Translations under genes and position numbers: made by a program
Shown here: positions 43,431-54,109 of the stretch, piece after piece
Layout: every line of letters starts with the position of its first letter
Numbering within the stretch: the first letter of the stretch is position 1
The notes under the pieces: generated by a model
Database searches by the model: none
What the model was told of the DNA's origin: nothing
Seen by the model: only the letters and a program-made list of their open reading frames with translations
Source: Chamaecyparis obtusa
Taxonomy: Eukaryota > Streptophyta > Pinopsida > Cupressales > Cupressaceae
Assembly: GCA_027943335.1 (NCBI GenBank)
Contig: BSBK01001537.1
Coordinates: 327,501 to 391,500 of the forward strand
Direction of reading: 5' to 3'
Length of the DNA stretch: 64,000 nt

Positions 43431-43663
43431 TATTACAAAGTAATTGGCAAAATAGTTGCTTATATTAACAGAGATCAATAGATCAATAAATACAAATGAA
43501 CAGACGATGTTTCCTTAGGAAATGATCATGAAGAATAGAAACTTTCTATTTTTAGTGACAACTAACTAAATATTAGAAACATTCTAATATTTACAATACA
43601 TTACTAATAGATTAGCCATTAAATAATAATAGACAATAATAGAAACTATCTATTACTGTAATA
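43431..43663 (-). repeat. 5' LTR of element H
   Basis: 233 bases, partner of 39124-39356. Confidence 0.92.
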
Positions 43664-43719
43664 CTCCACACGTGGAGACATGTCTATTCATCAAAACATC
43701 TTTCCACATTACTGATTGG

Positions 43720-43900
43720 TACCAATTCATGACTAACTGATATTAATCGATGATATCAAACAATAATACTTGACGTTTATACTAACCAATATCAATCGGT
43801 ATCAATGTCAAGTTAAACCGATACTAATCGGTAGTTTCATATTAATCGATATTATTCGGTATCTATGCCAAGTCAACCGATATTTAATCGGTAATGCAAA
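43720..43900. repeat. Cluster of ACCGAT-N-ATCGGT inverted repeats in LTR of G
   Basis: Several ACCGAT or close variants paired with ATCGGT four to five bases away. The same array is at 51470-51660 in the other LTR. Confidence 0.75.
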
Positions 43901-44269
43901 ATGGTAACAATAAAATCGATGAAGTCTATCGATAATTAGTTTTGGTATCATTCCAAATACAAATGAATAATAATATTAATAATATGAGAATATATTAATT
44001 TTCCTTAATAATGAATGTATATATATATACCAATATGTATAATAATAATATCTATTATTATTATACATATTGGTATGTATATGTATGCGCATAATTTAAT
44101 CTATTCTTATACTATTAATATAAGAGATTATTATTTTATCTGATCGACGCTACAAAATCATCAACACTCCCTCTTAGCTAGAGAAGATAAAAATCAAATA
44201 TAAATCGCAATAGGTTTATAAATTGTGATAGTCTATTCATAAATTCTTTTATCAGAGATATGGTCTAAC

Positions 44270-44474
44270 CAGGAATATCAGATCTCATGATATTCACCAT
44301 AACTCAAAGATTCATAAAAATATCATTTCATGATATTGAGAGCATTGGCCTGCAGAATATCAACTCTCAAGATATTCACCAAGTGCTTAGAGTAATGGCC
44401 TACCAACATCAAATCTCATGATGTCCACCAAGTACTCAAGAGTTCATAAAGATACCATCTCATAATATTGAGAG
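44270..44474. repeat. Hairpin repeats of the B/G family, left part
   Basis: Reverse-oriented copies of the ATATCATGAGA...TGATAT units seen in B at 9930-10260, interrupted at 44474 by insertion J and continuing at 49773-50080. Confidence 0.85.
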
Positions 44475-45580
44475 TGTTGCCCCACTTTTGTTCTTCACCC
44501 TTCAAAACAAAGGTGGATACCTTATGTTAGATTGAGTCATGAATTTTGAGATATTTAAATTGGAGTCTAAGTCTAGAATCTCCCTAGGATAGGCGGTCTT
44601 TATCGAATATCCCTTCATGCCTTCTTCTTGCTTTTAAGCCAAGTTGGTCTTTATTTCCTCCCTAGGAGTGGGTAAGTTATAGTTCCCAATTTGATAAAGA
44701 CTCTTTTTCTTGCATTTCTGATCGATGGTATCCCTTTGAATGCGAAGCTCTAAAATGACATTTTTCCCTTTGTCAGAAAATTGAACATAGCCTTCTCCTC
44801 GGTGGGTTTTGACCCATGAAGGTAATTTTCCGCGAGAAGAGAACACTGGGATCATCAAGCACATATCCAAGGCCTGGAGATCGAGATTCATGGTCTAAGA
44901 ATGAATCGGGTCCAGAGAAGTAGCTTGGCGGAGAAGCTGTAATGAACTTTTCCGCTTGCGGAGTTTTTCCTGTAGAAGTTGTTTTCCGAAGGATAGTGGA
45001 AAGTGTATCAAAAATTCCCGAAAGCCAAGTGTCTACATTGGAAGAAGTAAGTTTGAGCCCCTGCAATGGATAAAATGGCCTCAGAAGTATGAGAAAGTGA
45101 ATAAAAGCCCTTTTTCGGAGAACTGGTTTTTAGCTTCTCCCTTATCGGAGAATCACCTGAGAGGGTTGATTTCTGGGAAGCGATAGCTTGCAAAGAAATA
45201 AGCACAAGAAGTCACAAGAATTGAATGATTTGGCATGATTAAGATAGTTCGCTTCGATATTCAGAAAGAATCAATAAAGGAATGGGTCAATTGTGGAGTT
45301 TCAGAAAATCACTTCCCAGCTTCTCCACAGTCGGGTTTCTACCTTCAAAGTGAGTTTTCTGACAAAGGTGTTGGATGAAGAGAAGTGGAAAAGTAAAATT
45401 CCGCTATGCCAATTAAGTTACCGTTACATCTACCCCGAGCGGGTAAAAGTGATTTCTTAAGGCCGTTAATAAGGTGCATTTAATTCAAATCTTAACGTTA
45501 GAACTTTAACGTATATTTTTGAAAATCTATCACTCGTGTGGCGTGAGATATGGAAAGTAACGGTAAGGAGGCAAGCTGTT

Positions 45581-45588
45581 TATAAAAG
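45581..45588 (+). promoter_or_regulatory. TATA box of insertion J
   Basis: TATAAAAG stands 135 bases before the ATG of the large J ORF in a more GC-balanced region. The spacing fits a short 5' leader. Confidence 0.5.
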
Positions 45589-45722
45589 ACTCAGACAATC
45601 AAGCGGAAATTACCATTTGTTCACATCTTTTTCATATGCCCTTGATTTCCAACATTTTTTCAAATCATCTCACAACGTTCTCCAAAGCTTTTAGCGGTAA
45701 ATCAAAAGTATAATCAGAAGCT

Positions 45723-48700
45723 ATGGCCACCAGATTCATGGGTTTCGATGGGTTGAACGGGATTACATTTGAGTGGCAAAATTTGACAAATACATCCCTC
45801 AGATTCTACGATCTAGGCAATCTACACAGAAGATTGAACGAAGAGAATATCCATCCCATGACTCAAAAGCTCAAAGGTAGTGGCTTGGTTGAAGCTGCTA
45901 GATTTCCTGTTGTAGTGCAAGCTCCCGAGCTTATCCGGGAATGTATAACCAGATTCAACCCGGATACAAAATAGATTCTGTTGTCGGATGACACAGTTCT
46001 CATCTCCATTGATAGAGTCTGTGCAGAACAGTCTTCGTATCCCAGAGCGAGCGGAGTTTTCAAATATGAACTTCTCGATCGCAATTTCAGAATACAATGA
46101 GAAGAAGATGAGATGGAGGAAAGAGATCATGAACTCGTGGTTTCGGAAGGCTAGGAGCATAAAGGGAAAAGTGCCAAAGACACTTTTTGGGATGGATCTG
46201 AAGGCCGAGATCGCCAACATCCTGGTGCTCCTTCACAGGATAAAAGTTGAAAGTGATGCATTGAATTTCATAGAGCACTACTTCTTCTTGGTCCAGGTAA
46301 TATGTGCTAAGCACCATTATATAGATTGGGCTCAAGTGGTAAGTGAAAATCTGTCCAATGCCTTGAGTCTCGCCAAGTTCCAGAACAAATTCTATATGTC
46401 TTCCTGTTTGATATATGTGTTAGCTACATTGCAAGTATGGCTAGGACTTCCTAGACTAGAAGAATATGAAGATGATGTAAAAATTTATGATTTCTTCCCT
46501 CATTTGAAGTTACAAAATAGCTATGCCGAGTTCATTGGAGTTAATGACTCGTTTACGATGAGGTTGTGCAGAGAATTGCAAGGATGCTCAGAGTGGAGGT
46601 TCTCGCAAGAGGCCATGGAATTCATCACCCAATTTGGGAGCTTCTTTATTCAATTTGCTAGTTTCTTATACCTTTGTCTTGCAGGTTTTGATGATTTCCC
46701 CATGAAGCTGCCAAGGTACCCCGATGACATGATTGTGCTCGTAGAGGTGATCTGATAGATGTTGCAAGTGAACCTGATCAGTGCGGGAATCAAGAAGAAA
46801 GGCTATGAATTCCCTGTTACCATTGGAGCTTACAACTGCGCGTCAAGGTCAAATGCTAAGAACGTGATGAATGCGTTCGAGAGCAGATACAAGCCAGAAG
46901 TGTATGAAGTTTTGAGGCCTCAATTTGATCCAGTAGGCTATGCCAAGAATCACCTCCAGATTGGCACTATGGTCAAGCACATCCCCGAACTTGAAGATTA
47001 TTGGGCCAACTGCAAGGATGAATTAGAGCTCTGGGAAAGATTCTACTCCAGGTTGACTGTTGAACAAGTCAAGTTCAATGTCAACATTAATGTTGAAGGC
47101 ATTGTTGACGATGGAGAATATATGTATACCGACACATATAGAGATCAGATCAAGCCTTATCTTGTGAGCTTGGAGCCAGTTCAAGGTCAAGCTATAGAAG
47201 ATTTGGAGACCTTAATGGCTAAAGTCATCAAAAGAACTAATAAGTGGGTTCAGTGGATGATGGGAAGGAGAAAGAGGTCTGGGAAGCCTACTCCTCAACA
47301 AGCTCCTATATTCGAGCCGGCAAGTGCTCTTGCATCCTCCTCTTTACCAGCATCATCTGTGGCCAAAGGACCAGCTCAACCAGCAGGTGGAGATGATGAA
47401 CTGCCTGAAAAAGAAATCCCACTTGAAAAGACTTGCGGAGCAGGTTCATCCCCTGTCATTGTTTCAAATGAAGAAACTGAAGTGGAAAAACCCGACAAGC
47501 TGACAGAAGAAGCTGTTGGGGCTGCGAAACCAGAGCAGCAAGCACAAGGGGGAACTGTTGAGACACAAGGTGACACTCCCACTCAAGAGGCTCCTACCAT
47601 TATTGAGGTTGGTGATGATAGTAGTAGTTTGGAAACTGATGAGATAGATGAGCATTTGGGGTCTCCTCAAAAGGAGAAGAGCTTTTCTTCTCCGCAGATT
47701 AATCCTTTCGCTTCCAAGCCTAAAGCTTCTCCTCCTGTTATCAGGAAATTATTCGTTGAAGACCTACTTTCTGTGACAAAGGTTACAAGTGTAGAATCAT
47801 GGATTGATAACACTATAGAGTGGAAGAGAAAGAGAGCCGAGCTAGGCACTCCTAGTAGTGAGATGCTTTCACAAGCGATGTAGTCGGGCCCAGCCGAAAG
47901 AAAGGTTAAGAAGTCTAGGACTCTAACCACTCTTGGTCGAGATCTAGACACAGGCCACTTGACTATGGAAATAGCCAAGCCATTAAAAGATGGCAGAATA
48001 GAAGATCTTACTGCCTCAGATTTTGCACTCCAGTCTTTAGACATGGGACTCGTCTGCCATGACACGAAAGTGGACCTGTGGAAGTCTAGCAATGTCTTGA
48101 TCGAAGAAGAGCTCGAAGAGCTCAAAATTACGAAGACTCGACTCAAGGCGGAGATCAAAGAAATTACTAACTTCATCAAGCAGTTGGTCACTCCTGTAGC
48201 AAGCCTACTTGGTTCTCTAACAACGTTTGATCCTACTGTAGCTGAGAACCAAGCGATACTCGCTAAGTTGCGGGAAGATAGACATTTCGGGCATATTGGC
48301 AAGAGGTGGATTGAATGACTCAAGTTAGAAGGTATGGTAGCCATTGAGCAGCTTGGAAATGTCTTTTTACAGTTAGAAGCAGAAAAAGAATCTCTCAAAG
48401 GACATATGCTGACACTCACAGTAGAGAGGTTGAGGTGTGAACAATGCATGGTGCTTCTACATTGGCTAGTTGCGATGAAGACTAAAGATGCAATCAAAGC
48501 CAACATATTGCAGAAAGGGGATGAACCTCTAATCGAATGGCTCCAAGGAGTTGAATTCAAAATGGAGATGATAATCAAAGCAGAGGCAGGAATGAAGGCG
48601 ACCAATGAGGAAGTCACTAAAGAACAAAGTAAAATCTTTGTATACTTGACAGGTCTCCATTTCGAGTCTCAAGCTAGCAGAGATGGAAAGAGCCCAATCG

Positions 48701-49002
48701 GTATAACCAACATGCAAAAGGCGTTCTCCGACTACTTGGACCAGCTTGCAGAATCATTTGGATCTCACTTGGATAGAATTCCTAAACTTCAACAACTCAG
48801 TGGATGCATATACAAAGCCATGAGGAAGGCACAACCCTGGAAAGATGCTGCAAAAAGGATAGAGAAGGATCATGCTCGCTAGCTCATAAGATTGAAGAAC
48901 GTGTACATCCCAGATTCTGAAAGGATGATTCCGATTCTTGCGGTCGCCAAAACTCATAAGGCTAAGTTGGAGAAGGCGAAGAAGCCAGCGAAGACCAAAT
49001 AG
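45723..49002 (+). pseudogene. ~1090-codon ORF of insertion J, unassigned, related to ORF3 of E
   Basis: I do not recognise the family by name. The ATG at 45723 opens MATRFMGFDGLNGITFEWQ. A TAG at 45972 and a shift near 46020 lead into a second frame that then stays the same to 49002, broken only by TGA TAG at 46753, TAG at 47881, TGA at 48316 and TAG at 48880. The N-terminal domain (to about 47260) contains DWAQVVSENLSNAL then FYMSSCLIYVLA, echoing DWASVMAERL and FYMPHIAIGLFL of E's third ORF. A Pro/Ser/Glu-rich linker (about 47270-47700) follows, then a helical, coiled-coil-like region (about 48090-48420) and a Lys-rich end (EKAKKPAKTK). No membrane segment stands out. The organisation (folded start, acidic-proline linker, coiled coil) repeats that of E's ORF3, so an accessory protein of retroelements is the best guess. 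Confidence 0.72.
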
Positions 49003-49772
49003 TTTTCCCCCTCTTTCTTTTTGATACACATTGTAAAATCGGTAAATGGCCACTTGTCATTTACCGACTTTGTAGAATATGAATCGATTCAGTTGATTTT
49101 GTAACGGCTTACTTTTTGAAGCCTATATGTAATACTTTGAAAATCAATGAAAAGGTTGGCTAAATTTTGGTGTGAAATACATCTTGTTGCGGAGTCAATC
49201 TAGAATGTGTTTTGTGCCATTTATCTATTGTTCCATGCATTTGTGAGTTGGAATATTTGTTTTCCTTAAAGCTGGATTGAAATTAGCAAATAGACGGAGT
49301 TCTGTTTCTCTTCTTTAGTGCAGCTAATTGACAGTAATCGGAGTATTATTTGGAGGTTGGGGGAATACGTGTATGTCCTGTTTTAGATTAGTCTCGTCCA
49401 TATTGTTTTACTGCATTTCATTAATTCAAGTAGAGTTCATTGATGCATCACCACTGGTGTAAATTCATAAGCACTGTGAAATCACGGAGTGGGTTAGAAT
49501 TTAGAAATCAAATTCACTGCCTGGATTAGTTCCTCACCGAGGGCTGATTTGGTTACCTCTGCTGTTCTTTGGTTAAGAACATACCCTCATTAGGATTTAG
49601 AACAAACAAAATTCATTGCATATCTTACATAAGGGAGTTGTACTTGTTAAAATTCAGAGGGAAGTTAGTTAAACAGTAAACAACTTGCCAACTATTCGTA
49701 TTCACATTATTTCTTAAGGATATTTTGGGCAAATAAAGAGTTAAATCTAAAAGAACAATCTTTTTACCAACA

Positions 49773-50080
49773 GAGAGCATTGGCTTGTAGAATATCAAGT
49801 CTCATGATATTCACCAAGTGCTCAGAGTAATGGCTTGCAGAATATCAAGTCTCATGATATCCACCAAGTATTCAACAAATGTTCATAGGTAATGTGCACT
49901 TACCATAAGAACATTCTCATCATCTATTATGATCTGTTTCAGCCATCACAAGATGTCTATCACAATAGAAGATGTCATCTATCATGATCTATTTCAGCCA
50001 TCACAAGATGTCTATCACAATAGAAGATCAAGTTATTGTAAGATCATCACCTTTCAATAACTTTAACAAATACAAGTGAT
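49773..50080. repeat. Hairpin and 57-base repeats of the B/G family, right part
   Basis: Contains two ATATCAAGTCTCATGATAT units and two copies of the CTATCACAATAGAAGATGTC unit, all reverse-oriented relative to B. Sequence resembling the rest of B's interior continues to about 50220. Confidence 0.85.
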
Positions 50081-50241
50081 AATCATCTGGAAGTCGTCAC
50101 TTCCTTATGATTTACATAGGGCCCATATAGTTTATAAAATAACATTAGTATAATAATCAATAATCATGTCAAGTTAACCTCAGAAGTGTTCTATCTTTAT
50201 CAGTGAACTCCCTCTCAATCACAAGGTATCTTGAATTTCTT

Positions 50242-51051
50242 TTAGAATACATATTTCTCTAAATACACGTTTGAATTATTGACTTTAGCAAGGGAAGCTT
50301 GCAGTTTAAGTCTGTCAGGACACTTTCTTGCTGTGTGACCATATTTGTCGCATCTAAAACATTGTATTGTAGAGAGGTCTCTGAGTTTCTTGAACGTTTG
50401 TTTATCATATGACTTCTTGCCCTTTTTCCTTTTCAAATTAGTGACGAGAACCTGAACATCTTCATTTGTGGGTTCCACGATTCCTCTAGATATTAGGTTA
50501 CACTCTTCTTGAATGCAGTCAGCTTTTAGTCAATCAAATTTGGGGAGTTTGGTGCGAGCACTTACTCCTTGTCTAAAGTTTTCCCATGAGATAGGAAGCC
50601 CATTTAAAGTTATCATAGATAGCTCCTTATTATCATAAATGTAACCAATTGAAGAGAGTTGATTCCTTAATTCTGTTATCCTCATAAAATATGAGGTGAT
50701 AGTCTCTCCTTTATTCATTTTAATATTAGAGAGTTGATTTTTAAGGGTAAGGATTCTGCTGGTGTTGTTGATCTCAAACACATTTTCCAGGGCTTTGAAC
50801 ATGTCATATGCAAAGTCTAACTTTTTGATGATAGGTAGTAGATGATCTTTTACTCCATCTACTAATAATTCCATTGCTCTAGTATTGTCCTTTTCCCATT
50901 GACTCTGCTCATCATTTCCATCAGGTTTAAGAGGATTTTCTATTATTGTCTTTAGCTCATTCTTCCTTAGTACCAACATCATTCGAAGTTTCGATGATTC
51001 AAAATTTGAAGCGCCTTCAAGTCTGTCTTCGAGTCTAATTCCATTTGCCAT
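50242..51051 (-). pseudogene. gag of element G (UBN2 type with one zinc knuckle)
   Basis: The ATG at 51051 lies 97 bases inside the primer site. Residues 1-173 form the copia gag (UBN2) domain: NFESSKLRMMLVLRKNEL, AMELLVDGVKDHLLPIIKK, LKNQLSNIKMNKGETITSY. A single TGA at 50530 is followed in the same frame by a basic stretch and one CCHC knuckle (CFRCDKYGHTARKC, about 50370-50330). The frame ends at 50242, where the non-coding repeats begin. No protease or polymerase follows. The product would bind RNA and form particles. With one stop codon it is nearly intact, hinting that gag alone was kept under use until recently. Confidence 0.88.
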
Positions 51052-51148
51052 TCTGTAGGTACAAGATTTCTCAAAAATTTTGATCTTGATCTTCCTTCAA
51101 TCTAATCGGATCTTCCTGCAAGCAGTTAGGCTTCAACGAAGGAACTTG

Positions 51149-51160
51149 GCTCTGATACCA
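51149..51160 (-). other. Primer binding site of element G (tRNA-iMet type)
   Basis: The - strand reads TGGTATCAGAGC next to the 5' LTR. Confidence 0.9.
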
Positions 51161-51924
51161 TGTTAATTTTAGATCAGAATATATGGCTTTTAGTTTTCTT
51201 TTCAAAATCCAATATATATATATAATATATATTTAATCACAATATATATATATATATATTTAATACTGATATAGTAATAGATATATATAAGTATATTAAT
51301 AATCAATATTATGCTGATTGGATGAATGAGACTTGTATTGAGTGTTGTCTATACTTATCTCCATTCGATCATGAGAGGTCTATATATATGTGGAGACATG
51401 TTGATGAAGAGACATGTCTCCACACGTGGAGACATGTCTATTCATCAAAATGCCTTTCCACAATACTGACCGGTACCAATTCATGACTAACCGATATTAA
51501 TCGGTGATATCAAACAATAATACTCTACGTTTATACTAATCGATATCAATTGGTATCAATGTCAAGTTAAACTGATACTAATCGGTAGTTTCATATTAAC
51601 TGATATTAATCGGTATCTATGCCACGTCAACCGATATTTAATCGGTAATGTAAAAAGGTAACAATAAAATCGATGAAGTCTATTGATAATCAGTTTTGGT
51701 ATCATTCCAAATACAAATGAATAATAATATTAATAATACGAGAATATATTAATTTTCCTTAATAATGAATGCATATATATTTATATATCAATATTTATAA
51801 TAATAATATCTATTATTATTATACATATTGGTATGTATATGTATGTGCATAATTTAATCTATTCTTATACTATTAATATAAGAGATAATTATTTTATTTG
51901 ATCGACGCTACAAAATCATCAACA
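51161..51924 (-). repeat. 5' LTR of element G
   Basis: 764 bases, uninterrupted, including the ACCGAT...ATCGGT array (51470-51660) and TA-rich tracts. It shows the empty site for element H (gtctccacacgtgg near 51417). Confidence 0.93.
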
Positions 51925-51929
51925 CCTAT

Positions 51930-53131
51930 ATGAATACATAATGAAAATGGCTGAGGAGGAGATAAGGCAAAAAGAACCAAAATAATCAATTCTGATAGAA
52001 TAAACAAAGTCCAAATTAGAATGAGAATCACAAGAAGCTGGTAAACTGAAGGAAGTAGGACTAGAACTGTAGCTACAAGAAAATGAATAAACCGATGAGC
52101 AAGAACAAGAGGAACATAAGGATATTTTATTGGTTTCTTATTTATATTTATTGGAGAAAATACATATGAATGAAGGGAATACAGGAAGGGTTCCACTTGT
52201 TGGATGGAAGAGTTCAAGTTAAAGGAACATGCACTAAATCATGCACTATCTTTCAAACTTCCACATTGTTAAGTTATTGATTGATTTTCAAAAGAGCACT
52301 GAGGATGAATTTGCATTTTAGGACATTTCTTTTAGCCCAAATTTGGAAGTCTTGGGTCACAAAAATGGTGTTGGGGAAATCTCAGCAAACTCTTTTTTGA
52401 CAAATGAGGAAGTAAACGTATTAGAGTCACAAGCTAAAGAAAATATTTAAGTTGTTACTATCGTTGGTTTTGGGTATGCAAGAGTTGCTAGATCAATAAC
52501 AAACAATAAGCAATCTGGGAATGTTAACACCGACCGGGAATAAAAAATGATTGATTTAGAAGAAAATTGTTTAGAATTAGGCCAATATGAATGTTCTAAA
52601 TAGGAAACTGATTTCCAATTTGATAATAGGAATAATTTTCAAATTTTCCACTGGGTTGTAGATAACCCACTTTTTGAAATGGATATGGGGAGAATTGAAT
52701 ATTGGGATAACCTGCTCTTTGAACTGAAGGCGGAAACATATCTTGGTTCAAGTTTTGGAACTTGTGATAATATCAAAGTAGCACATCTTATGTTGAATGA
52801 TGAAATGAATTTTCATAAAGAACAGCTCCTAGGAGTGCTATGAGTTGCAGTAGAGAACAATTAGTAGTTAGGTATGATTCAACAAGTTTTGCAAGGCAAA
52901 ATGAATCATTGAGAAAAACTATTTGAAGACAAGAAAGACAAAGTTGCTCAGCAAGACTTAGCAACACAAAGCAATTAACAAATTACACTATATTAGAGAG
53001 ATTCATGATATTTCCAAGATTAATATGGAATCCTTGTCTCTCCAAGAAATACTCAGTCAAGTGATGAAGAAATTCTAAGAGTATCCTAGTATGTGATTGC
53101 TTGAGGACAAATAATGTTGTGAAGGGCGGAA
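51930..53131 (+). other. Interior of element K, right part
   Basis: About 1.2 kb between the end of G and the 3' LTR of K. Only short open frames and no recognisable domain. The last bases form the polypurine tract of K. Confidence 0.6.
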
Positions 53132-53744
53132 TGTAATGTCCCCTTTTTTTAAATGAGATTAGAATAATAAAAATTATAATATAAAAAATAATAATATAAT
53201 TATAAAATATAAAAATTAAAATTAAATTTAATCAAAAGTCAAGGGGCATGTGATGAATCACAACCATTGAAGGAATATATATATATATGAGACACCAAAA
53301 AAGGAGAAATAAGCATCATTGGATGAATACATTTTAGATTTATTCTCACTCCTTGATTGTGGAGATTGAATCAATATTCTAAGTTCTAACAGTCTGAGGA
53401 CAAAAACCCTCTAGGACTGAAACTGAAGGATGAAAATCCTTAATTTCTCTTGTCAAGTTAGTGGACAAAAACCCTTGACTTCGGCAAAAGTTAGAAACAT
53501 TCAAAAGACTTCATACAAAGGGAGACAGCTGCAAATTTTAAAGAAGAATTACAGCAAGGGCTAGAGGATAAGTTTTATATATTAAGAATATAAGAGATAC
53601 ATTATAAGCTTCAAATCTGAATTATATAATTGAAGTTATAATTTTTAGGATAAATTTATATTTACAATATACTATATAATCATTATTGTGAGTTTGGGTT
53701 AATTATTTTAGGAAAAATAAGGAATTTTAAAATGGGACATTACA
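53132..53744 (+). repeat. 3' LTR of element K
   Basis: 613 bases, TGTAATGTCCCC to GGGACATTACA (an 11-base inverted pair at the ends). Confidence 0.85.
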
Positions 53745-54109
53745 GCTTGAGCAAAGTAGTTATATACAATGGAGATTGTCTGTTGTCATCCTCCATCATC
53801 TGTTGTTGGGAGAGTTTTTTCTTCCCAATGCCACATTTTTGAGCAATCTTTGTCTAGCTGGAATATTAAAATGAAAGCCTATAATTTAATGTTTCTTTCA
53901 ATATTCAATCACTAATAAAAACATATAATTAAATAAAATGTGAAGATAGAAATCAATAGAGGACTCTATTACTAAATTGAAGGGTTTATTGTGTCTGAAT
54001 ATTATTAAATTGAAAAGACTTTTAGGGTTTACCATTTAAAGTTAAACATAGAGACTTAGAGGATATAATGGAAAATTGGGTTGAACAAAGGCAAAGTCTG
54101 TGTATATTT
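53745..54109 (+). other. Intron sequence between K and solo LTR L
   Basis: No coding signal. AT-rich. Confidence 0.5.

Larger units (their letters stand above)
39124..43663 (-). mobile_element. Element H: Ty1/copia element with TATTAC...GTAATA LTR ends
   Basis: Two 233-base LTRs (39124-39356 and 43431-43663), about 5 percent different by eye. The duplication ctcca lies on both sides (39119-39123 and 43664-43668), and the uninterrupted sequence is readable in the other LTR of G. On the - strand there is an iMet primer site (43419-43430), a repeat-rich leader, protease, integrase, reverse transcriptase and RNase H, and a polypurine tract (AAGGGAGGG, 39357-39365). The order integrase before reverse transcriptase identifies Ty1/copia. 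The ends are TA...TA rather than TG...CA. A normal gag is missing. Confidence 0.93.
38820..44166 (-). repeat. 3' LTR of element G, split by element H
   Basis: 38820-39123 and 43669-44166 together match the intact LTR at 51161-51924 (TGTTAATTTTAG at one end, ATCATCAACA at the other on the + strand). Includes long (TA)n tracts at about 38869-38963. Confidence 0.9.
44475..49772 (+). mobile_element. Insertion J: 5.3-kb element with a large ORF and no LTR pair
   Basis: The ends TGTTGCCCC and TTTACCAACA are flanked by the 5-bp duplication gagag (44470-44474 and 49773-49777) inside the repeats of G. TG...CA ends and a 5-bp duplication are typical of LTR-element integration. Yet I find no direct terminal repeat, primer site or polypurine tract, and no polymerase. 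It could be one giant solo LTR that contains a gene, or a non-autonomous element of a new layout. It has its own TATA box (45581) and one long damaged ORF (45723-49002), both on the + strand, opposite to G. Confidence 0.82.
38820..51924 (-). mobile_element. Element G: copia-type element with gag only, hosting H and J
   Basis: Flanked by the duplication cctat (38815-38819 and 51925-51929). The element runs on the - strand: 5' LTR 51161-51924, iMet primer site 51149-51160, gag 51051-50242, repeat-rich non-coding interior, polypurine tract (CTAAGAGGGAG) and 3' LTR ending at 44166. The 3' LTR is split by H and the interior by J. No polymerase genes are present. The polypurine tract and interior repeats match element B, so G and B form one family in which G keeps gag and B keeps nothing. 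Confidence 0.9.
37855..53744 (+). mobile_element. Element K: old LTR element, mostly gene-less, hosting G
   Basis: LTRs at 37855-38469 and 53132-53744 (about 615 and 613 bases) share GTCAAGGGGCATGTGA, CCCTCTAGGACTGAAA and CTTGTCAAGTTAGTGGAC, with many differences. Left of the right LTR is a polypurine tract (GTGAAGGGCGGAA, 53119-53131). After the left LTR is a worn primer site (TGACATCAAAGC, nine of twelve matching iMet). The interior, 38470-38814 plus 51930-53131, has no recognisable domain. Insertion G splits it. The flanks (ccttt and gcttg) do not match, fitting its age. Confidence 0.8.

Noticed and set aside
42551..43478. Phe/Leu-rich - strand frames in the leader of H
   Set aside because: They follow from T-rich leader repeats; no gag or membrane-protein features beyond composition.
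37850..53749. Target duplication for element K
   Set aside because: The flanks ccttt and gcttg share three of five bases; too weak to claim.
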